Assembly (NCBI GenBank): GCA_964019055.1
Contig: OZ025210.1
Location: 3,539,047 to 3,603,046, forward strand
Length of the DNA stretch: 64,000 bases
From: Anthopleura xanthogrammica
Taxonomy: Eukaryota; Cnidaria; Anthozoa; Actiniaria; Actiniidae
Direction of reading: 5' to 3'
Shown here: positions 25,493 through 36,397 of the stretch, in pieces
Layout: each line of letters opens with the position of its first letter
Position numbering within the stretch: the stretch's first letter is position 1
The notes under the pieces: model-generated
Database searches by the model: none
What the model saw: the letters and a program-made list of their open reading frames with translations, nothing else
What the model was told of the DNA's origin: nothing
Made by a program: the position numbers and the translations under genes

Positions 25493-25612
25493 AGACCCCT
25501 TGCACATGATGTCAAAGCAGCTCAATTTGGAGGAGAAAACAAAATAATTTCAAAACCTATTGTTTTGTTCTCCAAATTGAGCTGTATTCTGACGTGCTGC
25601 AAGGGGCCTACC
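25493..25612. mobile_element. Small foldback element, about 120 bp
   Basis: TAGACCCCTTGCAC...CAGCTCAATTTGGAGGAGAA is mirrored by the complement of TCTCCAAATTGAGCTGTATT...TGCAAGGGGCCTA. A partial relative (AGCTCAATTTGGAGGACAAA) lies at 21312. Confidence 0.7.
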
Positions 25613-26346
25613 TTCTTAGAGATGTGACATGCAAAGTAATTTTAGGAACAGAGGTCTACCCCTTTCACTGAATCCCTACCAGAACTCTACCAGGGGGTCA
25701 AAAAAATGAAAAATATTAGCTCCATAAGTGATAACAGGATACATAATGAATCCCCCCCCCATTTCTATGAAAGTAAGGTTACCCTGGTTCTTGGGACAAG
25801 TAATTTGTTTTCTTTCCAAGTAGAGTCCCAAAACAATTCTTTATTTTCATCAGCGTTTAAACTTCATTGCAGCTACATTGGGGGTATTTAACAGAAGACT
25901 TCTCATAAGCTTCCATTTTTTACTAGTATACCATCAACATGGCCACCAAGGTTTTGTGTTTGACTTTCTTGGGAATGCTTTCAAATCAATAGAGTTAGCC
26001 TAGACTCTGCAATGATTAGGGTACAATCCTATCTTCATGTGGACTAGGCCTTAGTTGTTTGTGCACAACCCTGCAGTAATGTTTCTTACATTTCTTCCAT
26101 AGTTACCTGACTTTTTTGGAGAACAGCTCAAACATCATAACAATCAGTGCAAGAATCTTATCAAAAACTATTGTCTTTATTCAAGGTAACATAAAATAAC
26201 ACATTTAGTTCCACTAAATTCCATTAAATACTATCTACATTTCACAAGAATAGGTTAAAATATTTCAAGTGGAATCAACTTATGCACAATATGGGACTTA
26301 CAAGTACAACAGAATACACAGCTCTATCTGAGAAGGCAAACATGGT

Positions 26347-26432
26347 GTATTCTGGTCAACTTGGGTACAAAAATCTTTGGTTTGTCATGTCTTATAAGGT
26401 TTTGCTTGTACCCAAGCTAGACCAGAATGTAC
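26347..26432. repeat. Hairpin-forming inverted repeat, 86 bp
   Basis: ATTCTGGTCAACTTGGGTAC is matched by the complement of GTACCCAAGCTAGACCAGAAT. The arms are about 22 bases with a loop of about 40. Confidence 0.65.
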
Positions 26433-27321
26433 ATAGTACCCTATATATTTGTGGTTTCTGATTGGTCAAGAGAGGGATCGACTGAATAATGTGAAAATTA
26501 ATTGTCCTACTTTAAGGAAACTACATATTGTATTACAATATCATATGTTGAAATTTGTAGTATATGAGCTAAATGGCTTTTTTTGTCATTTGCAACATTT
26601 TTTACCAGTATGAATAATATACGTATAATGCTAAATAACTAGTATCCCACATACCATTTTTAACATAATGAAATAGTACTTATGTCTTATGAAAATAACC
26701 TTCAAAATCTACATACTATCACGTTGTCATGACAACAAAGTGTGTTTGTGACACTTTAAAAACATTCTCCCTGCTTTCCTTTTAATCTCTGCTAAGTAAT
26801 GAATGGTAATTGATTTTTAATGAGACCAAAAGGAATATGAGAAAGAAGGAAAGAAAATAACTTAAATAATTGTGAGATGCTTACCTAATGTAATGCAATT
26901 AAGCCAGTAGCGTTACGTGTGTACTTGTTAAAAATCTAAAAAGCACTTTCTACCAGTATGTTGTTTTATAAAAGATAAATGTAACCACCATGTAGTAAGC
27001 TATGATTTCATGAGGAAAGGTATGTCATCGGGACTCAACTTTTTTATGTTTATTTTTCTTATCTATTTCAAATATTTGATTAAAATGAATTAATAGATTC
27101 TGAAAGACAAACCTTTTAGCTTGACTCATGTCAGCCAATAAACTAGATAGAGTAGAATTAATATGAACGAGAAAGGACATGATGCCTTTATCATATTTCG
27201 GCAGCCTATTGATTGGTTGTTGAACTACAAGTTCCCATTCATGCAAAGCTGCTCTAACTGTTGACTGTCCTATTTTAATACTTCTAATATTTTAAAACTA
27301 CACTGGTGATGGATATCAGTT

Positions 27322-28872
27322 TCACAAGTATGTTAGGATAAACACAACTTTCTCGTCTGCGCTCATTGATGTCACATGAATGGGTTCCGCGTGAGCTGTA
27401 TCACCAGTAGCACTGAACCCAATGTAACGTGATCTGTCCAGGAGAGACTGGAATGTCATATTCATTCCACTACCTTCGACCAGCTCAGTATGCATGTTGA
27501 ATACGTATGGCTTTTCACCTTCAATCTTTTTAGAGATGTTCACCTCCTGGTAAAGAAAAAAAATTGGAATTTTGAGAGAGAATCACGAATCACGAATCAC
27601 GAATCAAAGATTATACGATTTGTCTCTTTAAACAAAACATTTGCCGTTTCAGAAAACAAATAAGAAAAAAAACCAAGGCCAGACAGAAAACTTTTAAGGG
27701 TAAAAACTGAACTAACGTAGCGTCATCACTGCATGAATATACCTCAACACGGGCGTGTTCAAGGGCCGTGTACCCTCCATTGAACTTACTTACCTCCAAA
27801 TAAATGGATTCATGATCAAAAGCAACGCAAAGTCCAGACTGTTTGTGCTGTATCACTACTGGGGTCCCTGTGTCGTCGGACATCGACCAGTATTTATGGA
27901 TTTGGAATCTGGCACTTTCCTCTACGCAAACAAAGAAATGAAAATATAATAGTTAAAGTGGGCAGACAACTGCATGGTTACCGAGTTTCTTCTCTGTCAA
28001 CCTCTTCTTCGAGAGAGGAATCTGGGAGAATTCTATATTTTACAAAACTTGAAAATTTTTGAATATTTAAAATAACGCTTGTCGAGATTTGATTGGTCGT
28101 TGGGGATCAACAAGGAAATTAACCGTAAAACTCGATTAAGCTCCCCCCCCCCTGATTAAGCGCAGCATAGGAGATCACAAATATTAAGCTACAGACACAC
28201 GGCACAACAATGCGTGCAACGTTGCAGGCAATCGATGTTGCGAGCCATGTAACACGACGCAATTTGTTGCATGCACTGTTGCTGAAGTAAGAAACCATTC
28301 AATTTAGCAGCATTTGATTGCCTGCAATATTGCGCGCAATGTTGCACCGTGTGTCTGCGCATTTAAAGAGCGCCGCCACCGAAACACTAAAACTTTAAAG
28401 AGCGCCGCGGCGCCCATTCGACTAAATACGGTACTCAAACATGATGGGTGGGCCTGAGGAACCTACAACCACTCTGGTGAGAGGTAGTGCTTTAGCAGCG
28501 CACACTACAAGAACATCACACTTATCTGCTAAGGTCTCACTTCATCCTCAGCCGAATCACAACTCCCTCGTTTCGTTTTCTCTACAATTTCAGTGCACGG
28601 AACATTACAACATAGGCTCAGTCCAACCTTGCCAATCAACGTTGAATGAAATACTGCAGTAAAATTGGTAAACCACTAACCTTCAGTAGCTGAAAGATGG
28701 TACTTCAAGGCAAGTCTTCTATCATCTCTGACCACCCATGGAGTATCAAAACTTGCAAACTGAAGGTCTACGACTTCTACATGATCTTGATGAAAAAACG
28801 TTGCGTAATCGCTTAGACTCCAGCTAGATCCAATTTCAACTTGGATGATTTCAAGTTCATTTTCCGTTTGGC
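27322..28872 (-). CDS. Exons encoding the IL-1-like beta-trefoil domain
   Basis: There are three exons: 28681-28872 (phase 2 in, phase 1 out), 27794-27921 and 27322-27546 (stop TGA). The first starts GQTENELEIIQVEIG and reaches SFDTPWVVRDDRRLALKY. The second is ESARFQIHKYW...SIYLE and the third EVNISKKIEGEKPYVF...KVVFILTYL. The length after Asp288 (138 residues) is close to mature IL-1 and IL-18 (about 150). Alternating short beta-strand patterns and aligned landmarks support a trefoil. An Asp-Thr junction (FD|TP) sits where IL-1beta is cut by caspase-1, which is noted as inference only. Confidence 0.62.
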
Positions 28873-30483
28873 CTGGAGAGAAAATTCAATCATTACAGTA
28901 CGAATATATTTAAGTTCAACATGACTTTCATTTGGCTCGGAGATAAACCAAATGTTTTACGGTTTACTCCAGGACGTTTTGATTTGAGAGTGACTAGATG
29001 GCTTCCTGTGTATAGAATACCAATTAATTTATATTTTTTTTCCTAACTTGTCTTGTTTGAAAGTCTAAAGGAGTGCATGGATAACCACACAATCTGCTCC
29101 TTGGATTTGCGTAGTGCATATTACTGGTGAATGACCAGATTTCAACCATGAAAGGGCTACCTATAAACATGCGTTTTTGGATGACTCGCAACTTCTCGCT
29201 TTTTGATTGGTTAATTGCTTAAAGCGGAAGCCATTTGAGTTGAGCTAGATTCTTGAATCAGATACCCACAAATTACCCTGGATTCCAGAGGCTGTCTCGC
29301 ACGCTCTTTGGCGCGTGCGTTCGCCTACAGAGCGAAAGGACCTCAGGCACCGAGGGTACCCGCAACTCTTCATGAGCATAGAATGATTAACTGGAAATAC
29401 GAGTTATTCGATCTGTTTTCAATTATTTTCATTCTACCTACCTCCGATTCGTCTTGCATTGCTAATAACCATTTTAATGAGCTCTGTTCCTCCTGTTTGA
29501 TGATTTCTTTTCTTTCGAAGAATTTCCTAGAAATCAATGAAAGCCAAAAGTTTATAAATTGCGGACAGAACCCCTACAGACGGATGGACAGATGGATGGA
29601 CAGACAGATGGAGGGATAAATGTTTGGATTGGTGGTTGGATGGTTGAAAGAATGGAAGGCGAAATGAAAGTACGCCGAGTTTTACTTACCATCTCCAACT
29701 GATCACTGTTTTCATAAACAAAGGCTTCTTTCAATTCTTGGCCTTTGAAGCATCTTTTGCCATTGATTTTAGAAACCATGTCTCCTTCTCTATGAATTGA
29801 AACCACTTTTATTAACATTTTGAGCCAACGACAGACCAACGATGAGAATATAATTGTCTAGGATAGAATAGGATAGGGCAGGGCAGGGCAGGGCAGGATA
29901 CGATAGGATACAAATAGAATTCGATAGGATAGGGATGGGATAAGATAAGATAGGATAAAGTAAGACTAAAACACGTATCGATCCTCCCTCGGTCCCCTAC
30001 GCTGGTTAGAGTAGTATATTACACGTTGTGCAACTTTCAGAGGTAACCGCTGCTTTCCATTGCGGTATTATCCAATCAAAAGCAATGGTAGTTAAATTTG
30101 CCCGGCGCTTTTGCTCCGGAAACCAAAAGGGAGGCATGCTCTGGGAACGAGAATGAGTGAAATGTGAATGCGGACTGCAGTAAAACCTCTCATTTTAAGC
30201 GGCCAGCCTCAGGGAATTGTCAAGTGGCTGCTTAATAGAGGTTGGCGCTTAAAGGATGCACACTACATTTGTTTACCTGATGCCAAAACCGTGCGCAAAT
30301 GAACCCAACTTGACTTCCATGACAGATATCATGGACGTAATCTCCTCCTTTTGGACTCCGTCCACCTCATCTCCATCACAGTCTTTTGTCTTTAAGACAA
30401 GTTTCATCCCCATCTCATGTACTTTACCATCTGTTTTTATCTTAATTTCAGTTTCTATCTTAACATATGGCTTCGAGGATGAG

Positions 30484-30522
<39 letters not shown>

Positions 30523-33500
30523 CGTGAGATGTTTGGTGTAGATTCAACGCTTTTACATTCTGTGATGATAATCTTGGGCTGGTTTCGTTTGAGGCTATTT
30601 TCTGCGACCTCCTGTGAACAACACCAGCGAGACTAAGGTTAGTAGTTGATTAGGTTTTGTTTGATTGGGAATTACACAAAAACGTTCCTTTTAAATGGCT
30701 TTCGAGTCCAAACATTGTGTTTGCTTGGTGTGCTTTTTCTTGCAATTTGATTGAAAGCCATTGTAGTCTAGCGTGTTTGAGTGTTTGTTGCAACGCTTAA
30801 ACACTGGCACAATGGGAGAGAAAAAGCTACCGCAGAAGTAGGTTTATTCATTCACGCTTAAGAAAATTTACTTGCAGAACATTTGAAGTGAAATAGGGAG
30901 TTTCTTAGACTATGCGCGCACTCCATACCAGAAGTGCGCACACCAAATATTTCAGTGTAACGCATCTTATCTGTTATGCACCGAATTGCCGCGCAAATGT
31001 CCTTGCCCCAGTTTCCTATAAAATATTTAGTAGGAGGCGGTGGTCGGTTAGATTTTAAATGAATGGACTTTAAAGCACTGCGAACCAAAATCACGTGATT
31101 TAGGTCACATGTTTCAAGTCACGTGATCGATGTCTAAAACGCAGAAATGACGTCATAGTCTGCCATGCTGTGGTCAAGAAGCTTTAAAAAATTGACAGAA
31201 AAGTCGTTATTAATTACGATATGTCTGAGCAACCTTTTAACCCTTTGAATGTTTTTATTCATTCTCGAACCTTACATGATAAAAGCTTTCTTTCATTCCG
31301 AAGCCACATTCAGACGTTCTCAATAAAGTCGCTTAATTATTTCATCAAATAGGACTCAAATCTGTGCAGTGATAGACACGACGAGTCAAAAAGTACGTGG
31401 ATAAGACTGCATGTGTATGACAGGTGTTTCAGCCGAGCTGAGTTAGAAAACGCGCTCATTTCAGACTCAAATATAAGCAGAGCTGAAGTATACTGAGTAC
31501 TGATGATATCAGAGGGTTTTAGTAAGGTTTTACCGCATTATCAGATCGTATGATATTGCGCACTTCTATAAAAACACATGAAACTCGAAATACCTTTACA
31601 AATATATCGTAAACTATGTTCGATATTTTTGTTCTAAGCAGTGGTTTGCGCTGTTGCTCTCAGTGATACATGATAATCATATTTTAATTGGTTTGTTTCA
31701 ACTTATTTAGCTAAGTTAAGACTGATAAATCACTCTTATAACTATCAAGAAAATGTCAAGCAAATATACTAAAACTAAGATCTCTCACCCTTCGGCGACT
31801 GGCCGACTGAAATCAGTGGTAGAAAATGCTATATTCGTTTGATAAAAGCGATTTTACAGTGCAGATAATATCAACAAATCCAGATCATATCAAGAGAGAA
31901 CACAGGAAGCTTTTAGATGTTTAGAATGTTTACTCTTTTGGTAAATAATGTACCTCCCTTGTCGCACGCTCTACAACTGAATACAAGCTCAATATTAATC
32001 ATATTTTTATAGAATAACTGTTCCAGACTTTTATGACCTTATGGAACCTGAGATGCATACATATTTTCGTTCTTTCCTGGCGCGACCAACTAAAGATGAA
32101 ATTAGGATAGTAGCGCGTCTGGATTTAAGTTACCAATGAACCAAGAAAGAATCTGTGTTACGTTCTGTTATATAATCCTTGGAAGATCAGTAGAGACAGC
32201 TCTTATCGAGTTTTGAAGCTCATACCAAAATTTCAACAAAACTTTCTTTCTTCCTCGTAACAAAATCGCACCATCCAACCTCTAAGACGCTCGCGGAATG
32301 TTCTGGATGGATTACTGTATAATATATTCTCTTACTAACGTAATGGATTACTGACCATTCGAGGATTTAGGGATCTTCCCTTGTAGTTGACTTTCTTAAA
32401 CTTGCCCCTGCCTGGTTACATCAAATATCATGGCAATATTCAGGAGTAAGATTATCTAGTAATGTTTCATAATACATTTGTTTCAAATACACACGAAGGA
32501 CGCATCGAAACTTATCCGTGTCCACCGTGGGGGAGGGGATAAGACGACGTTTGTCAGTCATTTTCAGTTCAAACTGGAATTTCCCCCGCTTATTCTCATG
32601 ATGCATGGGAACCAAAATCATATCCTTGTAATAAATATTTAAAAAATTATATCAATTTATAAGTTTGGGGAAAATTGCGCAATGAACTTCAGGAAATAAA
32701 TGCTTTGATTTCCAACACAATCAATATACAAATTTTGATCTTTTTTTAAAAAAAAATTTTTCATTCAATAAAATTAAACCGAGAACATTAATTGGATTCA
32801 ATCTTCAGAATTTACTTTTTCTATTAAATAATAGTTTTTTTAATCACTTTGGGGCAATAAAAGACGGACAACTTTCCGGCAGTTCAGGACAGAGAATATA
32901 AAATATAGGTAGGATTTTCTGCAAGCCTAGTTGTGTTCCAAAAACATGAGGTATCAATTCAGAAACTGAAATGAAATAACATGTGTGAAAAGTAAAACGA
33001 ATTTTAAATTTTGATTTTAAGTTGTTGACAGCGAATTCAAAACCGCCAGGGAGACACAGTCGCGCAGCTGTTTTTGATTCGTTCAGATTACAGAATCCTG
33101 TACGTGATAAAACTACGCTACTCAGAGCAACAGCTACTCCTGAAGTGATTACATGTTATCTTGAGATTTTAGTAAACACGTTTTAAAACTATATAATAAA
33201 CGTATCAAAAATGAGCCCTGACAAAAACTGCCCAAAATGGACAAAAAATAAATAATTAATTTTTTTTAAAAGATGTTAAAATCTTCAGTATTTCATAGAT
33301 TATCGAATCCGGCCTTAGTACACAAAAAATAAATAAATAATTATAACAATAATAATGATGATGATGATATCAACAACAACTGCACAATAATATTATAATT
33401 TATAAGGATAATAATGATACAAATAATAACAATAATAATAATATTAACAATAATGAAAATATATAAGTAAAACGTTTTTAACATTTTCGTGTCACCTATA

Positions 33501-35532
33501 GAATAACAATAAAGATAAATCTATTTTTGCTTTTTCATCCAGAAGCTGCCTTTCCCTCTCTCTCTCTGCTCTCTTCCTTGATAATCTTTATTAACGTAAT
33601 CTTTACATTCAGGGCTTCCTTACATGGCACGCCGTTTTTGTTAATAAAGTCCGTCCCACTAAAAAGCGGTGCGGAAACTACTCGATAATTTGCCATTAGC
33701 TTCCTTTTTTCGTTTTAATACGTATCGATCCTCTCTTTTTCTCTCTTCCTTTTAACCTTTTTTTAAATTCAAACGTCAGTCATTGGTTCAGCGCATCTCT
33801 TCCGGTTGGGAAGCGGAACTCGGAATTTAAACTTACGTTGACGCATTAATGGAAGCCAAAAATAGAGAATTTGCGGAATGAAATGTCTTTACGACTTCCT
33901 ATAACTATAAAGGAAATTGAAAATCAGTTGTTACAGTCACGTTTTAACCACTTTTCCTTTCGACTTGCCAAACACTGAGAATTGCAGGACTAAGAAATAA
34001 TTATACCTGAAACGAAGTTTATCAAAAAAGTTCATTGAATCATTTATAAGAAAACGGCTTTTGATAAGTTGAATTTTTAATCTTAGTTTTTGGATACGAA
34101 TTAAATTCCTCGAATATGATTACGCAAGCTGGCTTTCTTTTGGTCATGCGATGCTCAAAAATTGCCTCTGAAAACGAATTTTTCTAGTGAGTTGATCAAC
34201 CAGGCGTCATGCTACGAGTCAGAGTAATATTTTTAGAAAATAAGACTTATCAAGTCTTATCAAAAAACTGATTGGAAAAAAGATCGTACAAATGGTAAAT
34301 GGGGATGATAAATTACGCCTCGTTAAATAGATGTCCCACCCTGCCTTTCCGAAAACTTAAAAAAAAAATTTTTTTCTATATATTTATTTACTACTGAATT
34401 CAATATTTCAAAAATACTAGTACTTTCTTGCTGGTACCAGATGGTGCTGTTCAAAATGTTTGTCTTCAGAATTATCGTGATAGTTTTTTTTTTATGAAGG
34501 AGCATTGTTTCATCAAAAAGAGAGCAAAAAATAACATATCAAGCAATCTGGGCTAGTGTTTTGATAAACGATGAATTTTCGATAGAAAACTGCGAAGGAA
34601 AAACGGCCTCAACCAATCGACAACAGCGCCTGCAGATATAATAAAACTGATATCATATTACCACGTACAGAGAAACTCTACTTGCTCTTATTATCGAGGA
34701 AATTAATTCAAACCTGACCTGATGAGGTTTCTTATTATTTTTTTCCCAGTCGTAACGCATCACAACGCCAAATGTATTTTTTCTACAGATGAGGTCTCAG
34801 TTAATGGTTCTTAATGCATTTGAGACTGAAGGATTTGACGAGGAAAAAAGCATTATTAATATGCTTCCGGACCACTCGTAAACATTTCTTTTGAAACTTA
34901 AGCGCAACCTCTGGTCAAATGGTCATCAATTTTTGCAATTCGTTTCGGCTTTTGACCAACGTACTCAAAAAATTTGGCTTTTAAAAAAATTCTTGCCGAG
35001 TATGCACTGTTGCTTGTCTCCCAGTGTTGATGGAATTAACGCAGGGGATTTTGACCTTTTGACAAAGCCGATCTCAAGCCGAGTTTCTTTTTCATAATGT
35101 TGGTTTTCATGTGTCTCGTATATAATACATACTGCTGGAAATGTATTGCTCTTATAGACAAAACCACAGATAAGAAAGATAGCGCGAGTTTCATTGAAGC
35201 AAAAGCGAATATCACCACCTATCACCGCAATGGTATTTTGAAATTGCGGTCTCGAAGCTTCTTGAATATATATAATATATTTAAAAAAAAAATGAAAATG
35301 GTGATGTTTTAGAATACAGCGCAGTTTATAACTACATTAACTATGGCTTAGTTGGAGGATTGTCATGCCTGAAAACAATGACAATATAAGCATATCATTG
35401 AAGCATGTAGGAAGGGATTATTCCCTTGACCATACTCACCTCTCGAACTGCCGTCCCTCCGAAGCACGGCCATTTCTGAAAAAGTCTGCATACTTTGGAC
35501 GACATAGTTGCACGATGTGCCATTAATCAGAA
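27322..35532 (-). CDS. PDZ protein with a C-terminal interleukin-1-like beta-trefoil (8-exon model, about 426 aa)
   Basis: Exon model: 35440-35532 (ATG at 35523), 32493-32624 (donor uncertain), 30277-30611, 29690-29789, 29442-29526, 28681-28872, 27794-27921, 27322-27546. The last six join in consistent phase. Residues 104-114 are poly-Ser. Residues about 122-225 form a PDZ domain: carboxylate-loop-like MGMKL, then GFGIREGDMVSKINGK. Residues about 289-426 look like an IL-1-family fold: PVVIQHKQSGLCVAF, YLEEV, KPYVFN, then FQSLLDRSRYIGFSATG. The last matches the IL-1 signature (F-x-S, then Y-I-x-x-S) and lines up with FESAxxPNWYISTS of IL-1 and FESSSYEGYFLA of IL-18. There is no signal peptide, as in IL-1 precursors. 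A divergent FGF-type or other trefoil is the main alternative. Exon 2 is least certain. The gene is divergent from the TRAF gene. Confidence 0.72.
27580..27606. repeat. AATCACG heptamer tandem repeat
   Basis: About four copies of AATCACG occur in the intron before the last exon of the IL-1-like gene. Confidence 0.8.
28192..28357. mobile_element. CpG-rich foldback MITE (CAGACACACGG family)
   Basis: CAGACACACGGCACAACAAT...GCAACGTTGCAGGCAATC pairs with the complement of GATTGCCTGCAATATTGCGC...CACCGTGTGTCTG. The ends resemble the element at 40780-40971. It is in an intron of the IL-1-like gene. Confidence 0.75.
29276..29400. other. Short GC-richer intronic segment
   Basis: The stretch GCTGTCTCGCACGCTCTTTG with GCGCGTGCGTTCGCC is locally more GC- and CpG-rich than its surroundings. 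It has the look of an old repeat. No gene is seen. Confidence 0.3.
29578..29645. repeat. GGAT-rich microsatellite
   Basis: GATGGACAGATGGATGGACA-type imperfect (GGAT/GGAC)n repeat, in an intron of the IL-1-like gene. Confidence 0.75.
29690..30611 (-). CDS. Exons encoding the poly-Ser linker and PDZ domain
   Basis: Exon 30277-30611 begins EVAENSLKRNQPKIIITE, has an 11-Ser run encoded by (AGC)10-AGT, then KIETEIKIKTDGKVHEMGMK and MEVKLGSFAHGFGI. Exon 29690-29789 completes the codon AG|A and gives REGDMVSKINGKRCFKGQEL and KEAFVYENSDQLEM. The order (GxGI, GD-x(4)-INGK, helix, beta strand LEMEILRKK) is a canonical PDZ fold, which binds C-terminal peptides. Exon 29442-29526 (EILRKKRNHQTGGTELIKMV) closes it. 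Confidence 0.8.
29858..29965. repeat. GGATA / GGGCA pentanucleotide satellite
   Basis: (GGATA)n with a (GGGCA)4 core and TAAGATA variants. It lies in an intron of the IL-1-like gene. Confidence 0.85.
30179..30255. mobile_element. pogo/mariner-like terminal hairpin remnant
   Basis: CAGTAAAACCTCTCATTTTA followed by AGCGGCCA pairs with TGGCTGCTTAATAGAGGTT (inverted). Third member of the CAGT...CCTCT hairpin group in the window. Confidence 0.5.
31100..35430. other. Large AT-rich introns of the IL-1-like gene
   Basis: Apart from exon 32493-32624, no coding segment with convincing splice support is seen between 30.6 and 35.4 kb. There are AAT/GAT microsatellite runs at 33340-33470 and a CT-rich tract at 33555-33580. 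The ORF-sized stretches at 34.9-35.2 kb overlap on both strands and lack domain content. Confidence 0.55.
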
Positions 35533-35930
35533 CTGTAAAAAAGATTTTATTGAAGTTTTATAGTCAAATCCAATACGCCATGACTACGAGTAAGACAGCA
35601 TGCATTAAGCTTTGAGTCACATGTCGATTCTCGCACTTCTCTTCAACAGATGATCCAAATAACATGAAAATACGATAGTAATATCCAACTAAACACGGCT
35701 TTACAAGCATTTACCTTAACAAATGATATTCCTTGATATTTTAGTGAAGATCTCGGGATCTCGCAGTCCTTACAGTGATGAAAGCTTTATAAGATTCGTC
35801 TGTGTATCGCTACCAACTAGCAGTGCGTGTTGAAGTATGAGTGAATTGATTTACCGGCTGTACTGCGCACGATTTATCATCGATTGAGTCTTGTCAATTC
35901 CTTTTACGTCATGCGTTTTTCAACAAGGAA

Positions 35931-35946
35931 CTGGGGAATTCCCCAG
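35931..35946. promoter_or_regulatory. Perfect palindromic kappaB-type site
   Basis: CTGGGGAATTCCCCAG is a 16-base perfect palindrome. Its core GGGGAATTCCCC is an optimal NF-kappaB p50/Rel-type binding sequence. It lies about 0.4 kb upstream of the first coding exon of the IL-1-like gene (minus) and 0.45 kb upstream of the TRAF start (plus), inside their shared intergenic region. The motif is seen directly; binding is inferred. Confidence 0.6.
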
Positions 35947-36264
35947 AATTCATTTCAAGCTCGGAGATAAGGTTATAGCTGTGTCAAGCCTTTATCATGA
36001 TCTGTTTCTACTCGATCCTTTAGTAAGTGTCATTGTTTATGATACGTGCTGAATAATCCCAGAAGGCCAACCCACTTTGTTCATACTGCGCCATATTATC
36101 ATTAGCTGGTGTTTTGAGGGCAAAACGTGGATTTTTTATAAAGAAAACATCTATTTCCTGTTTTGATTTCGGCGAGTAAAAGTATGAGCGAAGTCAGGAA
36201 TGAAAGATTAATCACTGACTAAGTCTTACGTCATGTCACGCAATCCGTGACATAAACCCTAGAA

Positions 36265-36274
36265 GGGAAACCCC
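36265..36274 (+). promoter_or_regulatory. Second kappaB-consensus site upstream of TRAF
   Basis: GGGAAACCCC fits the kappaB consensus GGGRNWYYCC exactly and lies 124 bases upstream of the TRAF start codon. A near-match, GGGTATTCCC, follows at about 36321. Function is inferred from the motif and from the neighbouring genes. Confidence 0.5.
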
Positions 36275-36397
36275 CTAAATCTAGCCTACTGATTGGCTTT
36301 CTTTGGTCATATGATTTTCAGGGTATTCCCCCGTCGACCCAAAGCCGTCTTCGTCTTCCTCGAGTTGTTTGAATTGGCAAGAGATATTGCGAAAGAA

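Larger units (their letters stand above)
25092..27321. other. Spacer between GCC2 and the IL-1-like gene
   Basis: No gene is seen. The segment immediately above 25091 is the expected GCC2 promoter and 5' leader, but no TATA box or other core motif stands out. Two short foldback elements are listed separately. The open frame at 27025-27246 is probably 3' UTR or intergenic sequence of the IL-1-like gene. Confidence 0.6.

Noticed and set aside
29858..29965. Interstitial telomere-like repeat
   Set aside because: Units are GGATA and GGGCA, not TTAGGG.
35413..35424. GGGATTATTCCC as a third kappaB site
   Set aside because: The spacer between G and C triplets is one or two bases too long for the consensus; kept out of the site list.
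36293..36397. Longer N-terminus for the TRAF protein
   Set aside because: The longest frame begins with TTG. The in-frame ATG at 36308 would add a hydrophobic leader not typical of TRAFs, so the ATG at 36398 is preferred.
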